A stretch of 64,000 bases of DNA from an uncultured Lachnospiraceae bacterium (GTDB taxonomy: Bacteria; Bacillota; Clostridia; Lachnospirales; Lachnospiraceae), in NCBI GenBank assembly GCA_910579495.1, contig CAJTVD010000001.1, forward strand, positions 1 to 64,000. Reading direction: 5' to 3'. How positions within the stretch are numbered: the first letter of the stretch is position 1; each line of letters opens with the position of its first letter. The translations under genes and the position numbers were made by a program. The notes under the pieces were generated by a model. It was not told where the DNA came from. It searched no databases and saw nothing but the letters and a program-made list of their open reading frames with translations. Positions 34,957 to 43,422 of the stretch are shown in pieces.

Positions 34957-34996
34957 CTGTTTCGTTCCAGATATTGGATACCAGAATAATCAGGAT

Positions 34997-35287
34997 CTAT
35001 ACCCCAAACTCTTTAACCAATTCATCCCATCTTTCTTCTGTTTCCCTGTCGCTCAAGCCCCTGTACAAGGAGACAATGTTTTCATTATTATCTTTAAAAG
35101 TAATTTCGTTATAAAGAATATAATCCCAAATCAAAAAACCTTTTACCCCATGGATTTCCGCCGCTGTCGACTTATGGATAAGGCCATAGGTTCTTCCTGC
35201 TGCCTTTTTTACCTGTTCCATCCAATCCCTCATAGGCAATTTGGCAATAAGTTCCAATAATTTCCATCCTGTTATCAAATCATCCAT
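34997..35287 (-). CDS. hypothetical protein upstream of the GTPase gene
   Basis: 96 aa; the start at 35287 is set by GGAGG 8 bases upstream. Soluble, no membrane segment (KLLELIAKLPMRDWMEQV, GLIHKSTAAEIHGVKGFL). Family not recognised. It ends 40 bases before the GTPase start on the same strand, so probably co-transcribed. Confidence 0.6.
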   Translation of the reverse strand: MDDLITGWKLLELIAKLPMRDWMEQVKKAAGRTYGLIHKSTAAEIHGVKGFLIWDYILYNEITFKDNNENIVSLYRGLSDRETEERWDELVKEFGV

Positions 35288-35367
35288 AGCATTATCCTCC
35301 ATTCCAAAATAATATCCCGTTACCAATAAATAATACTACGAAAACTCAGGATTAACAAATAAATTAA

Positions 35368-35401
35368 AAGGAGCATCCCTATTTTCCAGAATACTCCTTT
35401 C
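35368..35401 (-). terminator. terminator of the sugar-alcohol operon
   Basis: Minus-strand stem GGAGTATTC/GGGATGCTCC followed by TTTTAATTT, after the transporter stop. Confidence 0.6.
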
Positions 35402-35424
35402 CATATTTCCTATTGTATTTCCTT

Positions 35425-36807
35425 TTACTGGCCCAAATATCTTTTGGTTCCCTTTCTTTCCTGGATCTCCTGCACAATCTTGTTATAAGCTTTCCTATTC
35501 AGGCGGTAGAAAAATAATACCGCTGCTGTTATAATCCACAGCACGCCGGGAACCGTTGTAAAGGAATGCTTGATCACAGCCAATACAGCCGGGTTTTGCT
35601 GCTGGTTCGCTACATATCCCAAGCTGCCCAAAACACCTGCCAGTACAGAAGTACCAATCGCCATCCCTATCTTATTTCCCAAAGAAATAAAAGCATACTG
35701 GAAACCATCATTGCGGAGCCCTGTCTTCCACTCCCCATATTCCACGCAATCCGGTACGATTGCATAAATTGCTGTGTTAAATCCAGAGAAGAAAAACTGC
35801 GCCAGGCAGGAAAACAGGTAAAAGGGAACAGGTGACTCCCCAACGGTAAAAAAGTACATACAGAACATGCTGATCCCTGTAAGCAGTGCAAATATGGAAG
35901 CAGAACGCCCCTTATTGTTTGTCAGCCGGAATACTGCCGGGAAGCATGCCGCGCCAATGATGGAAGGGATAATGATAAAAAGGGAATAGGTACTGAATAA
36001 TGCCTGGTCTCCCTCCACATAGGTAAAATAATAGAGTGCATCCGCATTCCTTCCATAAAGCGTTATCCCGAACAGGAACTGCCCTGCCACCGCAATCAGA
36101 TACGGCCTGTTTTTTGCAACAGCCAATAACTGTACTTTCAGGAGTGTTTTTTCTTTTTCCGGCACATTTACAACTTCCTTTGTCTTTGCAAAGCAGAAGA
36201 TGTGGCATGCCGCAAAAATACATCCATAGATGGCCGCCACCAAAAAATAACCTCTTTTACCGCTCCCCTTGCCAAGCGCCGCAATCAGGGGGACTGTTAT
36301 GATATTGATAATGCCGATGGCAACCATGGCACTGACAGAGCGGAACGTGTTGATCTTTGCCCGCTCTTCTATATTCTGTGTCATAGCGCCGCACAAAGTC
36401 CCATAAGGGATATTAACGCAGGTATAACCTAATACCAGGATGCAATAGGTAACTGCCATATATATAATCTTTGCTGTAGGTGGCCAGCCGGGGTGCGCCC
36501 AGAATGTCGCTATCAATACCAGCGTAGTCAGGGGCGCGACGACCAAAAGCCATGGGCGGTATCTCCCCCATCTTGTATGCGTCTTATCGCTCAAACCGCC
36601 GATCACAGGATCATTGACCGCATCCCAAAATCTCGAAAACAGCATCAGCCCTGCCACTGCGCCCATCCCTATCCCAAAAACATCTGTATAGAATATCATC
36701 AGGAAGTTACCCACAAACATCCAACTGAAATTACACCCTACATCCCCCATGCCATAGGCAATCTTGCTGATTAATGGCACTTTGATATCTGTATTTTTCT
36801 GTTCCAT
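35425..36807 (-). CDS. GPH-family sugar:cation symporter
   Basis: 460-aa MelB/XynP-like transporter with about twelve membrane segments. Family motifs: GMGDVGCNF near the N-terminus, RFWDAVNDPVIGGLSDKTHTR in the helix 2-3 loop, and PDCVEYGEWKTG. GGAGG sets the ATG at 36807. It follows the zinc dehydrogenase gene and a ROK regulator gene, suggesting uptake of a pentose, hexose or polyol that the dehydrogenase oxidises. Complete, unlike the GPH remnant at 18-19 kb. Confidence 0.85.
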   Translation of the reverse strand: MEQKNTDIKVPLISKIAYGMGDVGCNFSWMFVGNFLMIFYTDVFGIGMGAVAGLMLFSRFWDAVNDPVIGGLSDKTHTRWGRYRPWLLVVAPLTTLVLIATFWAHPGWPPTAKIIYMAVTYCILVLGYTCVNIPYGTLCGAMTQNIEERAKINTFRSVSAMVAIGIINIITVPLIAALGKGSGKRGYFLVAAIYGCIFAACHIFCFAKTKEVVNVPEKEKTLLKVQLLAVAKNRPYLIAVAGQFLFGITLYGRNADALYYFTYVEGDQALFSTYSLFIIIPSIIGAACFPAVFRLTNNKGRSASIFALLTGISMFCMYFFTVGESPVPFYLFSCLAQFFFSGFNTAIYAIVPDCVEYGEWKTGLRNDGFQYAFISLGNKIGMAIGTSVLAGVLGSLGYVANQQQNPAVLAVIKHSFTTVPGVLWIITAAVLFFYRLNRKAYNKIVQEIQERKGTKRYLGQ

Positions 36808-36846
36808 TACTATCCTCCATTCCAGCCCTCTCCCAATCACTAAATG

Positions 36847-36883
36847 AACCCCGGAAACAATCCTGTATGCAGTTTCCAGGGTT
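36847..36883. repeat. intergenic hairpin between dehydrogenase and transporter
   Basis: AACCCCGGAAAC (36847-36858) and GTTTCCAGGGTT (36872-36883) pair over 12 bp with one wobble. No T-run follows, so it may stabilise the dehydrogenase mRNA. Confidence 0.5.
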
Positions 36884-36897
36884 ATGCTGCTGCCTGG

Positions 36898-37947
36898 TTA
36901 CCCGTCAATACGTATCACTGCCTTTACAATATCCCCTTTGTTATTCACGCTGTAGTCCATTGCCTTCTGTGCCTCGTCAAGCCCAAAGACATCCGTCACA
37001 ATGCCTTTCAGGTTTACCTTGCCTGCCGCAACAGCCTCTATGGCCATTGGGTAGATATGGCGGTAACGGAAGACAGTCTTGAAGGTCAGCTCCTTATCCA
37101 GTGCAAGGCTCATAGGAAGGGTCATTTCCCCACTCTTGCTGTAACCTACCAGCACAATCGTTGCACCTTTCTTCGTCATATGTATTGTCTGCACTGTGGT
37201 CACCTGTGTGCCTGCTGTCTCCACTGCAAGGTCGCACCCTTTCCCATCTGTCAGCTTCCTTACCTCTTCCACAGCGTCTGCCCGCGCCCCATTGATAATA
37301 CCGTCTGCCCCCAGCTCCAGCGCTTTCTGGAGACGTTTTTCCATAATATCTACCACATAAACTCTGGATACGCCCATTGCCTTTAACGCCATCATCGTCA
37401 CCAGGCCGATACAGCCTGCCCCCATGACAACTGCCGTCTGCCCTGCCCTGGCACCACCTTGCATGGCTGCATGGAACCCCACTGCCAGGGGCTCGATCAA
37501 AGCCCCTTCCATGGTGCTTACATTATCTGGCAGTTTAAAACATAGGTCCGCCTCGTGGGCCACATATTCCTGGAATACCCCATCCACTGGCGGCGTTGCA
37601 AAAAAAACTACATCCGGGCAGAGGTTGTAATTTCCTGTTTTGCAAAATTCACAGTGCCCGCAGGTCTTCCCCGGCTCCAGCGCAACCCTGTCACCGGCTT
37701 TCAGGTGCTTTACATCCTTCCCCACTTCCACAACTATCCCCCCTGGCTCATGCCCAAGTACAAAAGGCGGCTTTACCACATAATCGCCAATCGCACCTGT
37801 CTCATAATAATGCAGGTCACTGCCACAGATCCCTATATACTCCAGCTTCACAAGCACCTCATTGTCTTTGGCCTCCGGGATATCCCGCTCCTGAAATCCC
37901 ATTTTTCCTTTTCCCAGCATTACCGCCACTTTCATTTTTCCTTCCAT
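36898..37947 (-). CDS. zinc-dependent polyol dehydrogenase (sorbitol/xylitol type)
   Basis: 349-aa MDR-family NAD(P) enzyme. Catalytic zinc ligands in GICGSDLHYYETG and GHEPGG, structural zinc cluster CGHCEFCKTGNYNLC, nucleotide fold GAGCIGLVTMMALKAMG. Closest in pattern to L-iditol/D-xylitol 2-dehydrogenases, which oxidise polyols to ketoses. GGAGGGAAC sets the ATG at 37947. It has its own promoter and lies downstream of a ROK regulator gene. Confidence 0.85.
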   Translation of the reverse strand: MEGKMKVAVMLGKGKMGFQERDIPEAKDNEVLVKLEYIGICGSDLHYYETGAIGDYVVKPPFVLGHEPGGIVVEVGKDVKHLKAGDRVALEPGKTCGHCEFCKTGNYNLCPDVVFFATPPVDGVFQEYVAHEADLCFKLPDNVSTMEGALIEPLAVGFHAAMQGGARAGQTAVVMGAGCIGLVTMMALKAMGVSRVYVVDIMEKRLQKALELGADGIINGARADAVEEVRKLTDGKGCDLAVETAGTQVTTVQTIHMTKKGATIVLVGYSKSGEMTLPMSLALDKELTFKTVFRYRHIYPMAIEAVAAGKVNLKGIVTDVFGLDEAQKAMDYSVNNKGDIVKAVIRIDG

Positions 37948-38051
37948 GATTGTTCCCTCCATTTTTTTAGTTTTTACTGCTTCCCATCACCATTGTTCTT
38001 TTCAGCATCACTTTATTTATTACTTAATTAATTAGTTTTATTATGTATTTA

Positions 38052-38080
38052 ATTTTATTGGCAATACCTAATTTTGTCAA
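38052..38080 (-). promoter_or_regulatory. promoter of the polyol operon
   Basis: Minus strand TTGACA (38080-38075), 17-bp spacer, TAAAAT (38057-38052). AT-rich near-palindromes (ACTAATTAATTAAGT) directly downstream could be the ROK operator. Confidence 0.8.
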
Positions 38081-38153
38081 CTATATTTTATCAAATTCTG
38101 TGCTTTCGTCATTACTGCCAAAATGTTACCAGGAATTTTATTAAAAATGCATA

Positions 38154-38186
38154 CAAAAAAAGAAGCCTCATTCCTGAAACTTCTTT
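38154..38186 (-). terminator. terminator of the ROK gene
   Basis: Minus strand AGAAGTTTC/GAGGCTTCT stem followed by a run of seven T residues, about 20 nt after the ROK stop. Confidence 0.75.
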
Positions 38187-38206
38187 CCACAGCATCCGCC
38201 TGTATT

Positions 38207-39334
38207 TTATATTTGGCAGACAAATGCCTCTACCACTTTCAGCGCCGCCCCTAAGGCTGCTGCTGCCACCTTATAATGGCAGGCTTTCACATAAGGCTCT
38301 TTTTCCCCAAAGGTATTTCTCCCAGCAACACTATCCCATAGTTCCTGAATATGTGTACCTATGCAGCTTCCTACATAACCTCCCAATACAATATCACAGT
38401 CTAAGACCATGTGGATATTATTTATTGCGATAGCCAGATAGTTTATATAAGAATCCCACATCCTTGCCGCCTCTGTATCCCCCTGGTCCAGCAACCGGAA
38501 AAATTGTTCCAGTTTTCCATCTGCCGCCTTTGATAAACGCCATGCTGCGCAATAAGCATCCAAACAGCCCCTTTTCCCACAATAGCAGCTTTCCCCATCC
38601 ATAACAATTGTCATATGGCCTACTTCACCACACCGGAAATTCTTGCCATGTACCAGTTCATTCCTGTCAAAAATCGCACCGCCAACTGTATTGCTTAAAG
38701 AAAGATAAAAAAACCGTCCAGCCCCGTCTCCATGGAATCCCTCCGCATATGCCCCTGCATTGGCATCATTAAGAAAGGAGCATGGATAAGGGAAGAAACT
38801 GCTGATTGAACGGAAGGGTATGTCTTCTATACCCAATATATGGGAATAAGTTATCAGTTCTTTATCCAAATCAATAATCCCCGGAAAGGATATGCCTACC
38901 CCCAAAATCTTTTCCCTGTCAATATTGCTTTCATCCAAAAAAAGCTCCAGCCTGTAACTTACTTTTTGATAATAAGGCTCTCCCTGGGCAAAGGGCTGGC
39001 AGATACGCTCATATTTCAGGATTTCCCCCACAATATTGGTAAGCAGCAGTGTAATATGGTTTTTGGTAATATCCAGCCCCACCGCCAGTTTTGCGTTGGC
39101 TACTGCTGACAGCGCTTTCGCCCTTCTCCCTCCGGTTGACTGCAGCTCCCCCTTTTCCTCCAATAGGCCTTCTGCAATCAATTCTTTTGTAATCTGCGTT
39201 GCTGTCGGCAGGCTGATTTTCATATTATATGAAATATCGGGATTTGACACAGTTTCATGTCTACAGACATAGCGGAAAACCTCATTCCGGTTTTTCTTTT
39301 TTACTTCCATATTGGTTATTTTCTTCTTTTCCAT
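38207..39334 (-). CDS. ROK-family transcriptional repressor (XylR/NagC-like)
   Basis: 375 aa: N-terminal winged HTH (about 10-70: RNEVFRYVCR, SLPTATQITKELIAEGLL), then a sugar-kinase-like ROK domain with GLDITKNHI and the ROK zinc motif CYCGKRGCLDAYC. Probably senses the substrate of the adjacent transporter and dehydrogenase. A perfect ACTTTA-A-TAAAGT palindrome lies 13 bp upstream of its start (39347-39359), suggesting autorepression. Confidence 0.88.
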   Translation of the reverse strand: MEKKKITNMEVKKKNRNEVFRYVCRHETVSNPDISYNMKISLPTATQITKELIAEGLLEEKGELQSTGGRRAKALSAVANAKLAVGLDITKNHITLLLTNIVGEILKYERICQPFAQGEPYYQKVSYRLELFLDESNIDREKILGVGISFPGIIDLDKELITYSHILGIEDIPFRSISSFFPYPCSFLNDANAGAYAEGFHGDGAGRFFYLSLSNTVGGAIFDRNELVHGKNFRCGEVGHMTIVMDGESCYCGKRGCLDAYCAAWRLSKAADGKLEQFFRLLDQGDTEAARMWDSYINYLAIAINNIHMVLDCDIVLGGYVGSCIGTHIQELWDSVAGRNTFGEKEPYVKACHYKVAAAALGAALKVVEAFVCQI

Positions 39335-39435
39335 ATCCTCACCTATACTTTAATAAAGTGTTTATTTAAGCATATCACCCTCTCATCCAAAAAACAATCA
39401 ATCCCTTGGACTTGTTACCAATTATTTTCAGATAC

Positions 39436-39479
39436 AAAACGCCGGGACACCTGCAGCAATACAGGTTCCCAGCGTTTTT
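39436..39479. terminator. bidirectional terminator between the ROK and fucose units
   Basis: AAAACGCCGGGACACCTG pairs with CAGGTTCCCAGCGTTTTT with minor mismatches; A/T runs on both sides. Confidence 0.8.
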
Positions 39480-39523
39480 AACGCCCGTCTGGATAAGCTT
39501 ACCAAACAGCCAGCCATAACCAA

Positions 39524-40207
39524 TCATCTTTTTTCCATCTTTCCCAAAATCCCCTCTGCATCCACCCCTGGATGGGTCAGGTACAGCCTGCAGATTTGTT
39601 CCGCCAGCTCTTTGCTGATGCCGTTTTTCACCGCAATCTTAGCCACTTCCACCTGCCTGTCCGTATCCCGCATCACCTGTTCTATGAGCTTACGCATATC
39701 CCGGGGCTGTTCCTGCCAGTTTGGATCCTGCCACTTCCTCCCGACGGATGGCTGTCTGGGTATCTCAATCTTCTCCACCAGAAAAGAGCCTCCCTCCTCC
39801 ACCTGGACAACTGCCAGCGTTACGGGAAGGGAAAACCTCACCGGGCCGCAGCTTCCCGGGTTGAGAAAGAGCTGGCCCCCAGAATATTTTTCCTCATATT
39901 TATGGGAATGCCCATAGATGAAAATATCAATGCCCTCCCTGTCCTTGGGCAGCATTTTCTTATCATGGGCCATATAAAAGCTAAGCCCATACAGGCGAAA
40001 GCGTCTCTCCTTTGGCAATGCTTCCGCCCACTCTTTGTCATTATTCCCCCGTACAACATACACAGGCGCTATCCTGCCTAGCTCCTCCAGGATGCTTTGC
40101 CTGTTAATATCTCCCCCATGGAGAATAACCTCACAGCTACAGAGGGTTTCCACTACCTCCGGGCGCAAAAGCCCATGGGTATCAGAAATTACCCCTATTC
40201 TGTGCAT
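39524..40207 (-). CDS. metallophosphoesterase, YfcE/MJ0936 type
   Basis: 227 aa. Phosphoesterase core (1-155): GVISDTHGLLRPE, GGDIN, RGNND, YGHSHKYEE, LNPGSC, all metal ligands present; relatives hydrolyse phosphodiesters. An added C-terminal helical domain (about 160-227) with KELAEQICRLYLTHPGVD is not part of the basic fold. It overlaps the DUF362 gene end by 13 bases, last gene of the fucose operon. Confidence 0.85.
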   Translation of the reverse strand: MHRIGVISDTHGLLRPEVVETLCSCEVILHGGDINRQSILEELGRIAPVYVVRGNNDKEWAEALPKERRFRLYGLSFYMAHDKKMLPKDREGIDIFIYGHSHKYEEKYSGGQLFLNPGSCGPVRFSLPVTLAVVQVEEGGSFLVEKIEIPRQPSVGRKWQDPNWQEQPRDMRKLIEQVMRDTDRQVEVAKIAVKNGISKELAEQICRLYLTHPGVDAEGILGKMEKR

Positions 40208-41094
40208 GGCCCGTCAATACAAATCAGTTCGTATTCTTTCGTACCATAGCCCAAAGCCGCCGCTGTATCAATTGTATGGGTACCTTTCCGGGATTCCACC
40301 CTCTCCAGAAAATGCTCCCTTCCCGGATCCTTTGACTGGTAAACCAGGTCAATACATGCCTGGTCAAGAGCCACCGGGTCAAGGGATGAAAGGATTCCAA
40401 TATCCTCCATACAGGGATCTTCCGCCACCGCACAGCAGTCGCAGTCCACAGACAGGTTGCACATCATATTAATATAAGCGGTATTCCCTTTAAAATATGC
40501 TGCCACACTGCCTGCTGCCTCTGCCATGGCCTCACAGAAAGCCTCCTGTTGCGCAACATTCTCCCATACATCCCCCTGGTCTTTGGTAATGCCGCCGGAA
40601 TGGATCCAGCACTTTCCCGCACTGGAAGCACAGCCAATAGACAGCTGCTTTAATGCGCCCCCATAACCTCCCATAGGATGGCCTTTAAAGTGGGAAAGCA
40701 CCAGCATGGAACCATAATTTGCAAGGTTTTTCCCTACATAATTTTCTTTTAAAACTTTTCCCCCTGGAACAGGCAGTGCCAGGTCCGGTTCCTGGGCGTC
40801 CAGCAGGTCCACCTGGAAATATTTGCTCCATCCATGGTCTTCCATCAGCTTTTGGTGCTTTTCCGTGGAATTCCTGGCTCCCTCATAGGCCGTATTGCAC
40901 TCCACAACGGTTCCCTTCACCATATCCACCATCGGACGCATAAATTCCGGGCGCAGATAATTCTGGTTTCCTTCTTCCCCTGAGTGTACCTTTACCGCCA
41001 CCGGGCCGGGCAGTTCTTTTCCCAGTACCTTGTACATTTCCATCACCTTCTCCGGTGTGATTTCCTTCGTAAAATAAACTTTTGCTTTTTCCAT
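40195..41094 (-). CDS. DUF362 family protein
   Basis: 299 aa. VAVKVHSGEEGNQNYLRP at the start, SHFKGHPMGGYGGALKQLSIG in the middle, and a Cys cluster DCDCCAVAEDPC that may bind a metal or Fe-S centre, then LDPVALDQACIDLV. DUF362 function is unresolved. ATG at 41094 is used (GGAG 6 bases upstream). The operon position between fucA and the phosphoesterase gene hints at a role linked to fucose products or redox. Confidence 0.8.
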   Translation of the reverse strand: MEKAKVYFTKEITPEKVMEMYKVLGKELPGPVAVKVHSGEEGNQNYLRPEFMRPMVDMVKGTVVECNTAYEGARNSTEKHQKLMEDHGWSKYFQVDLLDAQEPDLALPVPGGKVLKENYVGKNLANYGSMLVLSHFKGHPMGGYGGALKQLSIGCASSAGKCWIHSGGITKDQGDVWENVAQQEAFCEAMAEAAGSVAAYFKGNTAYINMMCNLSVDCDCCAVAEDPCMEDIGILSSLDPVALDQACIDLVYQSKDPGREHFLERVESRKGTHTIDTAAALGYGTKEYELICIDGPCTE

Positions 41095-41104
41095 CCCTCT
41101 CTCC

Positions 41105-41788
41105 TTACGAATATTTTTTATAGCCAGGATGCTTTCCGGTGACGCCATAATTTTCCCTCATGGAAATCAGGCGGTCGATGTTTTCCCTGGATAGTTCCTG
41201 CGCCCCGCCAAGAAGATGGGCGTTTAAAGAAATCTTGGCAAAGAGCTCTAATGTCTCCATCCTGTAATAAGCTGTAAGCACATCGCTCCCCACAGTCAAC
41301 GCCCCATGGTTCTGCAAAAGGACAGCATCATGCTCCCCCAGATAAGGCGCTATGGCATTGGGCACCTCGTAGGTGGAAGGTGTCCCATAGGGCGTTACCG
41401 GAATGGAACCCAGGGCAATTACCGTCTCTATCATGGAATAATCATCCAAAGGCTTATTTGCCACCGCATAGCCTGTGGCAACCGGAGGATGGGCATGGAG
41501 CACCGCACCTACATCTTCCCTTTCCTCATAGCAGCGAAGATGCATCTTAATCTCAGAAGAAGGGCGGTATCCCTCCAGCCCGTCCAGGACCTTTCCTTCC
41601 TTATCAATATGTACCAGTTTCTCCGGCGTAATGAAGCTCTTGCTGATGCCGGTAGGCGTGGCAAGCAGTGTGCCGTCCTCCAGCAAAACTGATACATTTC
41701 CGTCATTGGCCGCCACCCAGCCAAGCTGCCACATTTTATGGCAAATGTCACAAATCTGCTCCCTTAAGGGCATATAGCTTAATTCCAT
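41105..41788 (-). CDS. fucA: L-fuculose-1-phosphate aldolase-type class II aldolase
   Basis: Cleaves L-fuculose-1-phosphate to dihydroxyacetone phosphate and L-lactaldehyde. 227 aa. NDGNVSVLL start, ATPTGISKS phosphate site, zinc ligands HAHPP and later QNHGALTVG. GAAGGAG sets the ATG at 41788. It lies after the kinase and isomerase genes, so the pathway from fucose to the aldolase products is complete here. Confidence 0.88.
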   Translation of the reverse strand: MELSYMPLREQICDICHKMWQLGWVAANDGNVSVLLEDGTLLATPTGISKSFITPEKLVHIDKEGKVLDGLEGYRPSSEIKMHLRCYEEREDVGAVLHAHPPVATGYAVANKPLDDYSMIETVIALGSIPVTPYGTPSTYEVPNAIAPYLGEHDAVLLQNHGALTVGSDVLTAYYRMETLELFAKISLNAHLLGGAQELSRENIDRLISMRENYGVTGKHPGYKKYS

Positions 41789-41879
41789 AACGAACTCCTT
41801 CTTTATCTTTCCAAATACAGGGAACGCCATAAAACTGCCTGTAGAAATTTTATGCCCGCCCTCTGGCACCCCCTGGCAT

Positions 41880-43358
41880 TTATTGTTTCAATATTTCCTT
41901 TTTATAATACTGGTAAATTTCATCCCAGCCGCATCTGTCCAAAGGTTCGTAGGCAGTAATCTCTTCGGAAGCCGCCACCAGCTGCCGCATCTGCCCAAGG
42001 CCGTCCACCTCTCCCATGGCTGAAAGCTGTATCAGCAGATTTCCGTAAACCGTAGCCTCCACAGGCCCGGCATACACAGGCAGGCCGCACACATCCGCCA
42101 CAAGCTGGCACAAAAGCCCGCTTTGCGTCCCGCCGCCTACCATGTAGATGGCGGCATACTCTTTTCCTGTACATTGCCGGATTTCTTCCAGTGTCTTCCG
42201 GTATTTTAAAGCCAGGCTCTCGTCAATGCAGCGGACAGTCTCTGCAATGGTCCCTGGAACTCTCTGCCCGGTCTTTTGGCAGTAGTCCCGTATTCTCCCG
42301 GGAATGTCTCCCGCAGGTGTAAAAACAGGGTCGTCCAGGTCAATGAAGCTCTTTTTGCCACCCTCCCCCGCCGCCATTTCTTCCAATGCGCCGAAGCCGT
42401 ATTCCTTCCCTTCCTTTATCCACCATCTTCTGCTTTCCTGGAGAACCCACAAGCCCGTGATATTTTTCAGGAATGAAATTTTTCCGCCGAAAGCGCCCTC
42501 ATTGGTGAGGTTAAAGACCGCCGCCTGCCCACCCATATCAGGCTCCCCAAGCTCCGTCCCAAACAGCGACCAGGTCCCGCAGCTTACAAAAATAAAATCT
42601 TCCTGGCGTGCCGGTACGGCCGCCAGCGCACACTGGGTATCATGCCCCGCCACCGCAATCACCTGGGCAGGGGAAATGTCAAGCTCCCTGCACAAGCGGC
42701 CGTCCAAAGGCCCAAGCTTTGTTCCCGGTGCCACCACCGGCTGCAAAATCCCTCCGGGCAGCCCCAGCTTATCCAGGATTTCAGCAGACCATTCCTTCCG
42801 GCAGGCATCCAGCATCTGGGTGGTGGATGCAATGGTATACTCACTGCATGCAGCCCCTGACAGATAATAGTTAAAAAGATCCGGCATCAGCAAAAGCTTT
42901 TCTCCCCCCCGGAAGAAATCCGGGCGGCTTTGAAGCAGGGCATAGAGCTGAAATACCGTATTAATCTCCATGATCTGGTTGCCGGTAATCCGGTACAGCT
43001 CACTTTGAGGGATTCTTTTTTCCACCTGCCCGGCCATCCCTAGGGTCCTCCCATCCCGGTAATGGACTGGATTTTCCATCAGGCGTCCGTTTTTATCTAC
43101 AATACCGAAGTCCACTCCCCAGGTGTCCACGCCGATGCTGTCCACTTTCCCAGACTGGTCTGCCTTTTTAATGCCGCTTTTCAGTTCAAAAAGCAGCCGC
43201 AGAAAATCCCAGTGCATGGTGTCAAAAAGCCATACAGGGTCATTGGAGAACCGGTGTATCTGGCTGAGCGTTATTTTTCCACCATCGTAGCTTCCTGCCA
43301 TCACCCTGCCGCCGGATGCACCAAAATCTGCCGCCAGCATCCTTTTTTCTTTCCCCAT
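41880..43358 (-). CDS. FGGY carbohydrate kinase, rhamnulokinase-like, probable L-fuculokinase
   Basis: 492 aa. ASKHA fold: AADFGASGGRV phosphate loop, GVDTWGVDFGIVD, HYRDGRT, AGHDTQCALAAVP, VGGGTQSGLLCQLVADV. By pattern it is closer to RhaB than to enteric FucK, but the neighbours are fucI and fucA, so the substrate is most likely L-fuculose. GGAGAGAGC precedes the ATG. Confidence 0.85.
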   Translation of the reverse strand: MGKEKRMLAADFGASGGRVMAGSYDGGKITLSQIHRFSNDPVWLFDTMHWDFLRLLFELKSGIKKADQSGKVDSIGVDTWGVDFGIVDKNGRLMENPVHYRDGRTLGMAGQVEKRIPQSELYRITGNQIMEINTVFQLYALLQSRPDFFRGGEKLLLMPDLFNYYLSGAACSEYTIASTTQMLDACRKEWSAEILDKLGLPGGILQPVVAPGTKLGPLDGRLCRELDISPAQVIAVAGHDTQCALAAVPARQEDFIFVSCGTWSLFGTELGEPDMGGQAAVFNLTNEGAFGGKISFLKNITGLWVLQESRRWWIKEGKEYGFGALEEMAAGEGGKKSFIDLDDPVFTPAGDIPGRIRDYCQKTGQRVPGTIAETVRCIDESLALKYRKTLEEIRQCTGKEYAAIYMVGGGTQSGLLCQLVADVCGLPVYAGPVEATVYGNLLIQLSAMGEVDGLGQMRQLVAASEEITAYEPLDRCGWDEIYQYYKKEILKQ

Positions 43359-43422
43359 GCTCTCTCCTTTCCCAGCTACGGCGCACAGCCGGCCTTACCG
43401 CCTCTACGCCGCAGTTTCCAAT

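Noticed and set aside
11399..35287. Intact prophage or conjugative element
   Set aside because: Only int, xis and scattered cargo are present; no capsid, tail, relaxase or type IV secretion genes were seen.
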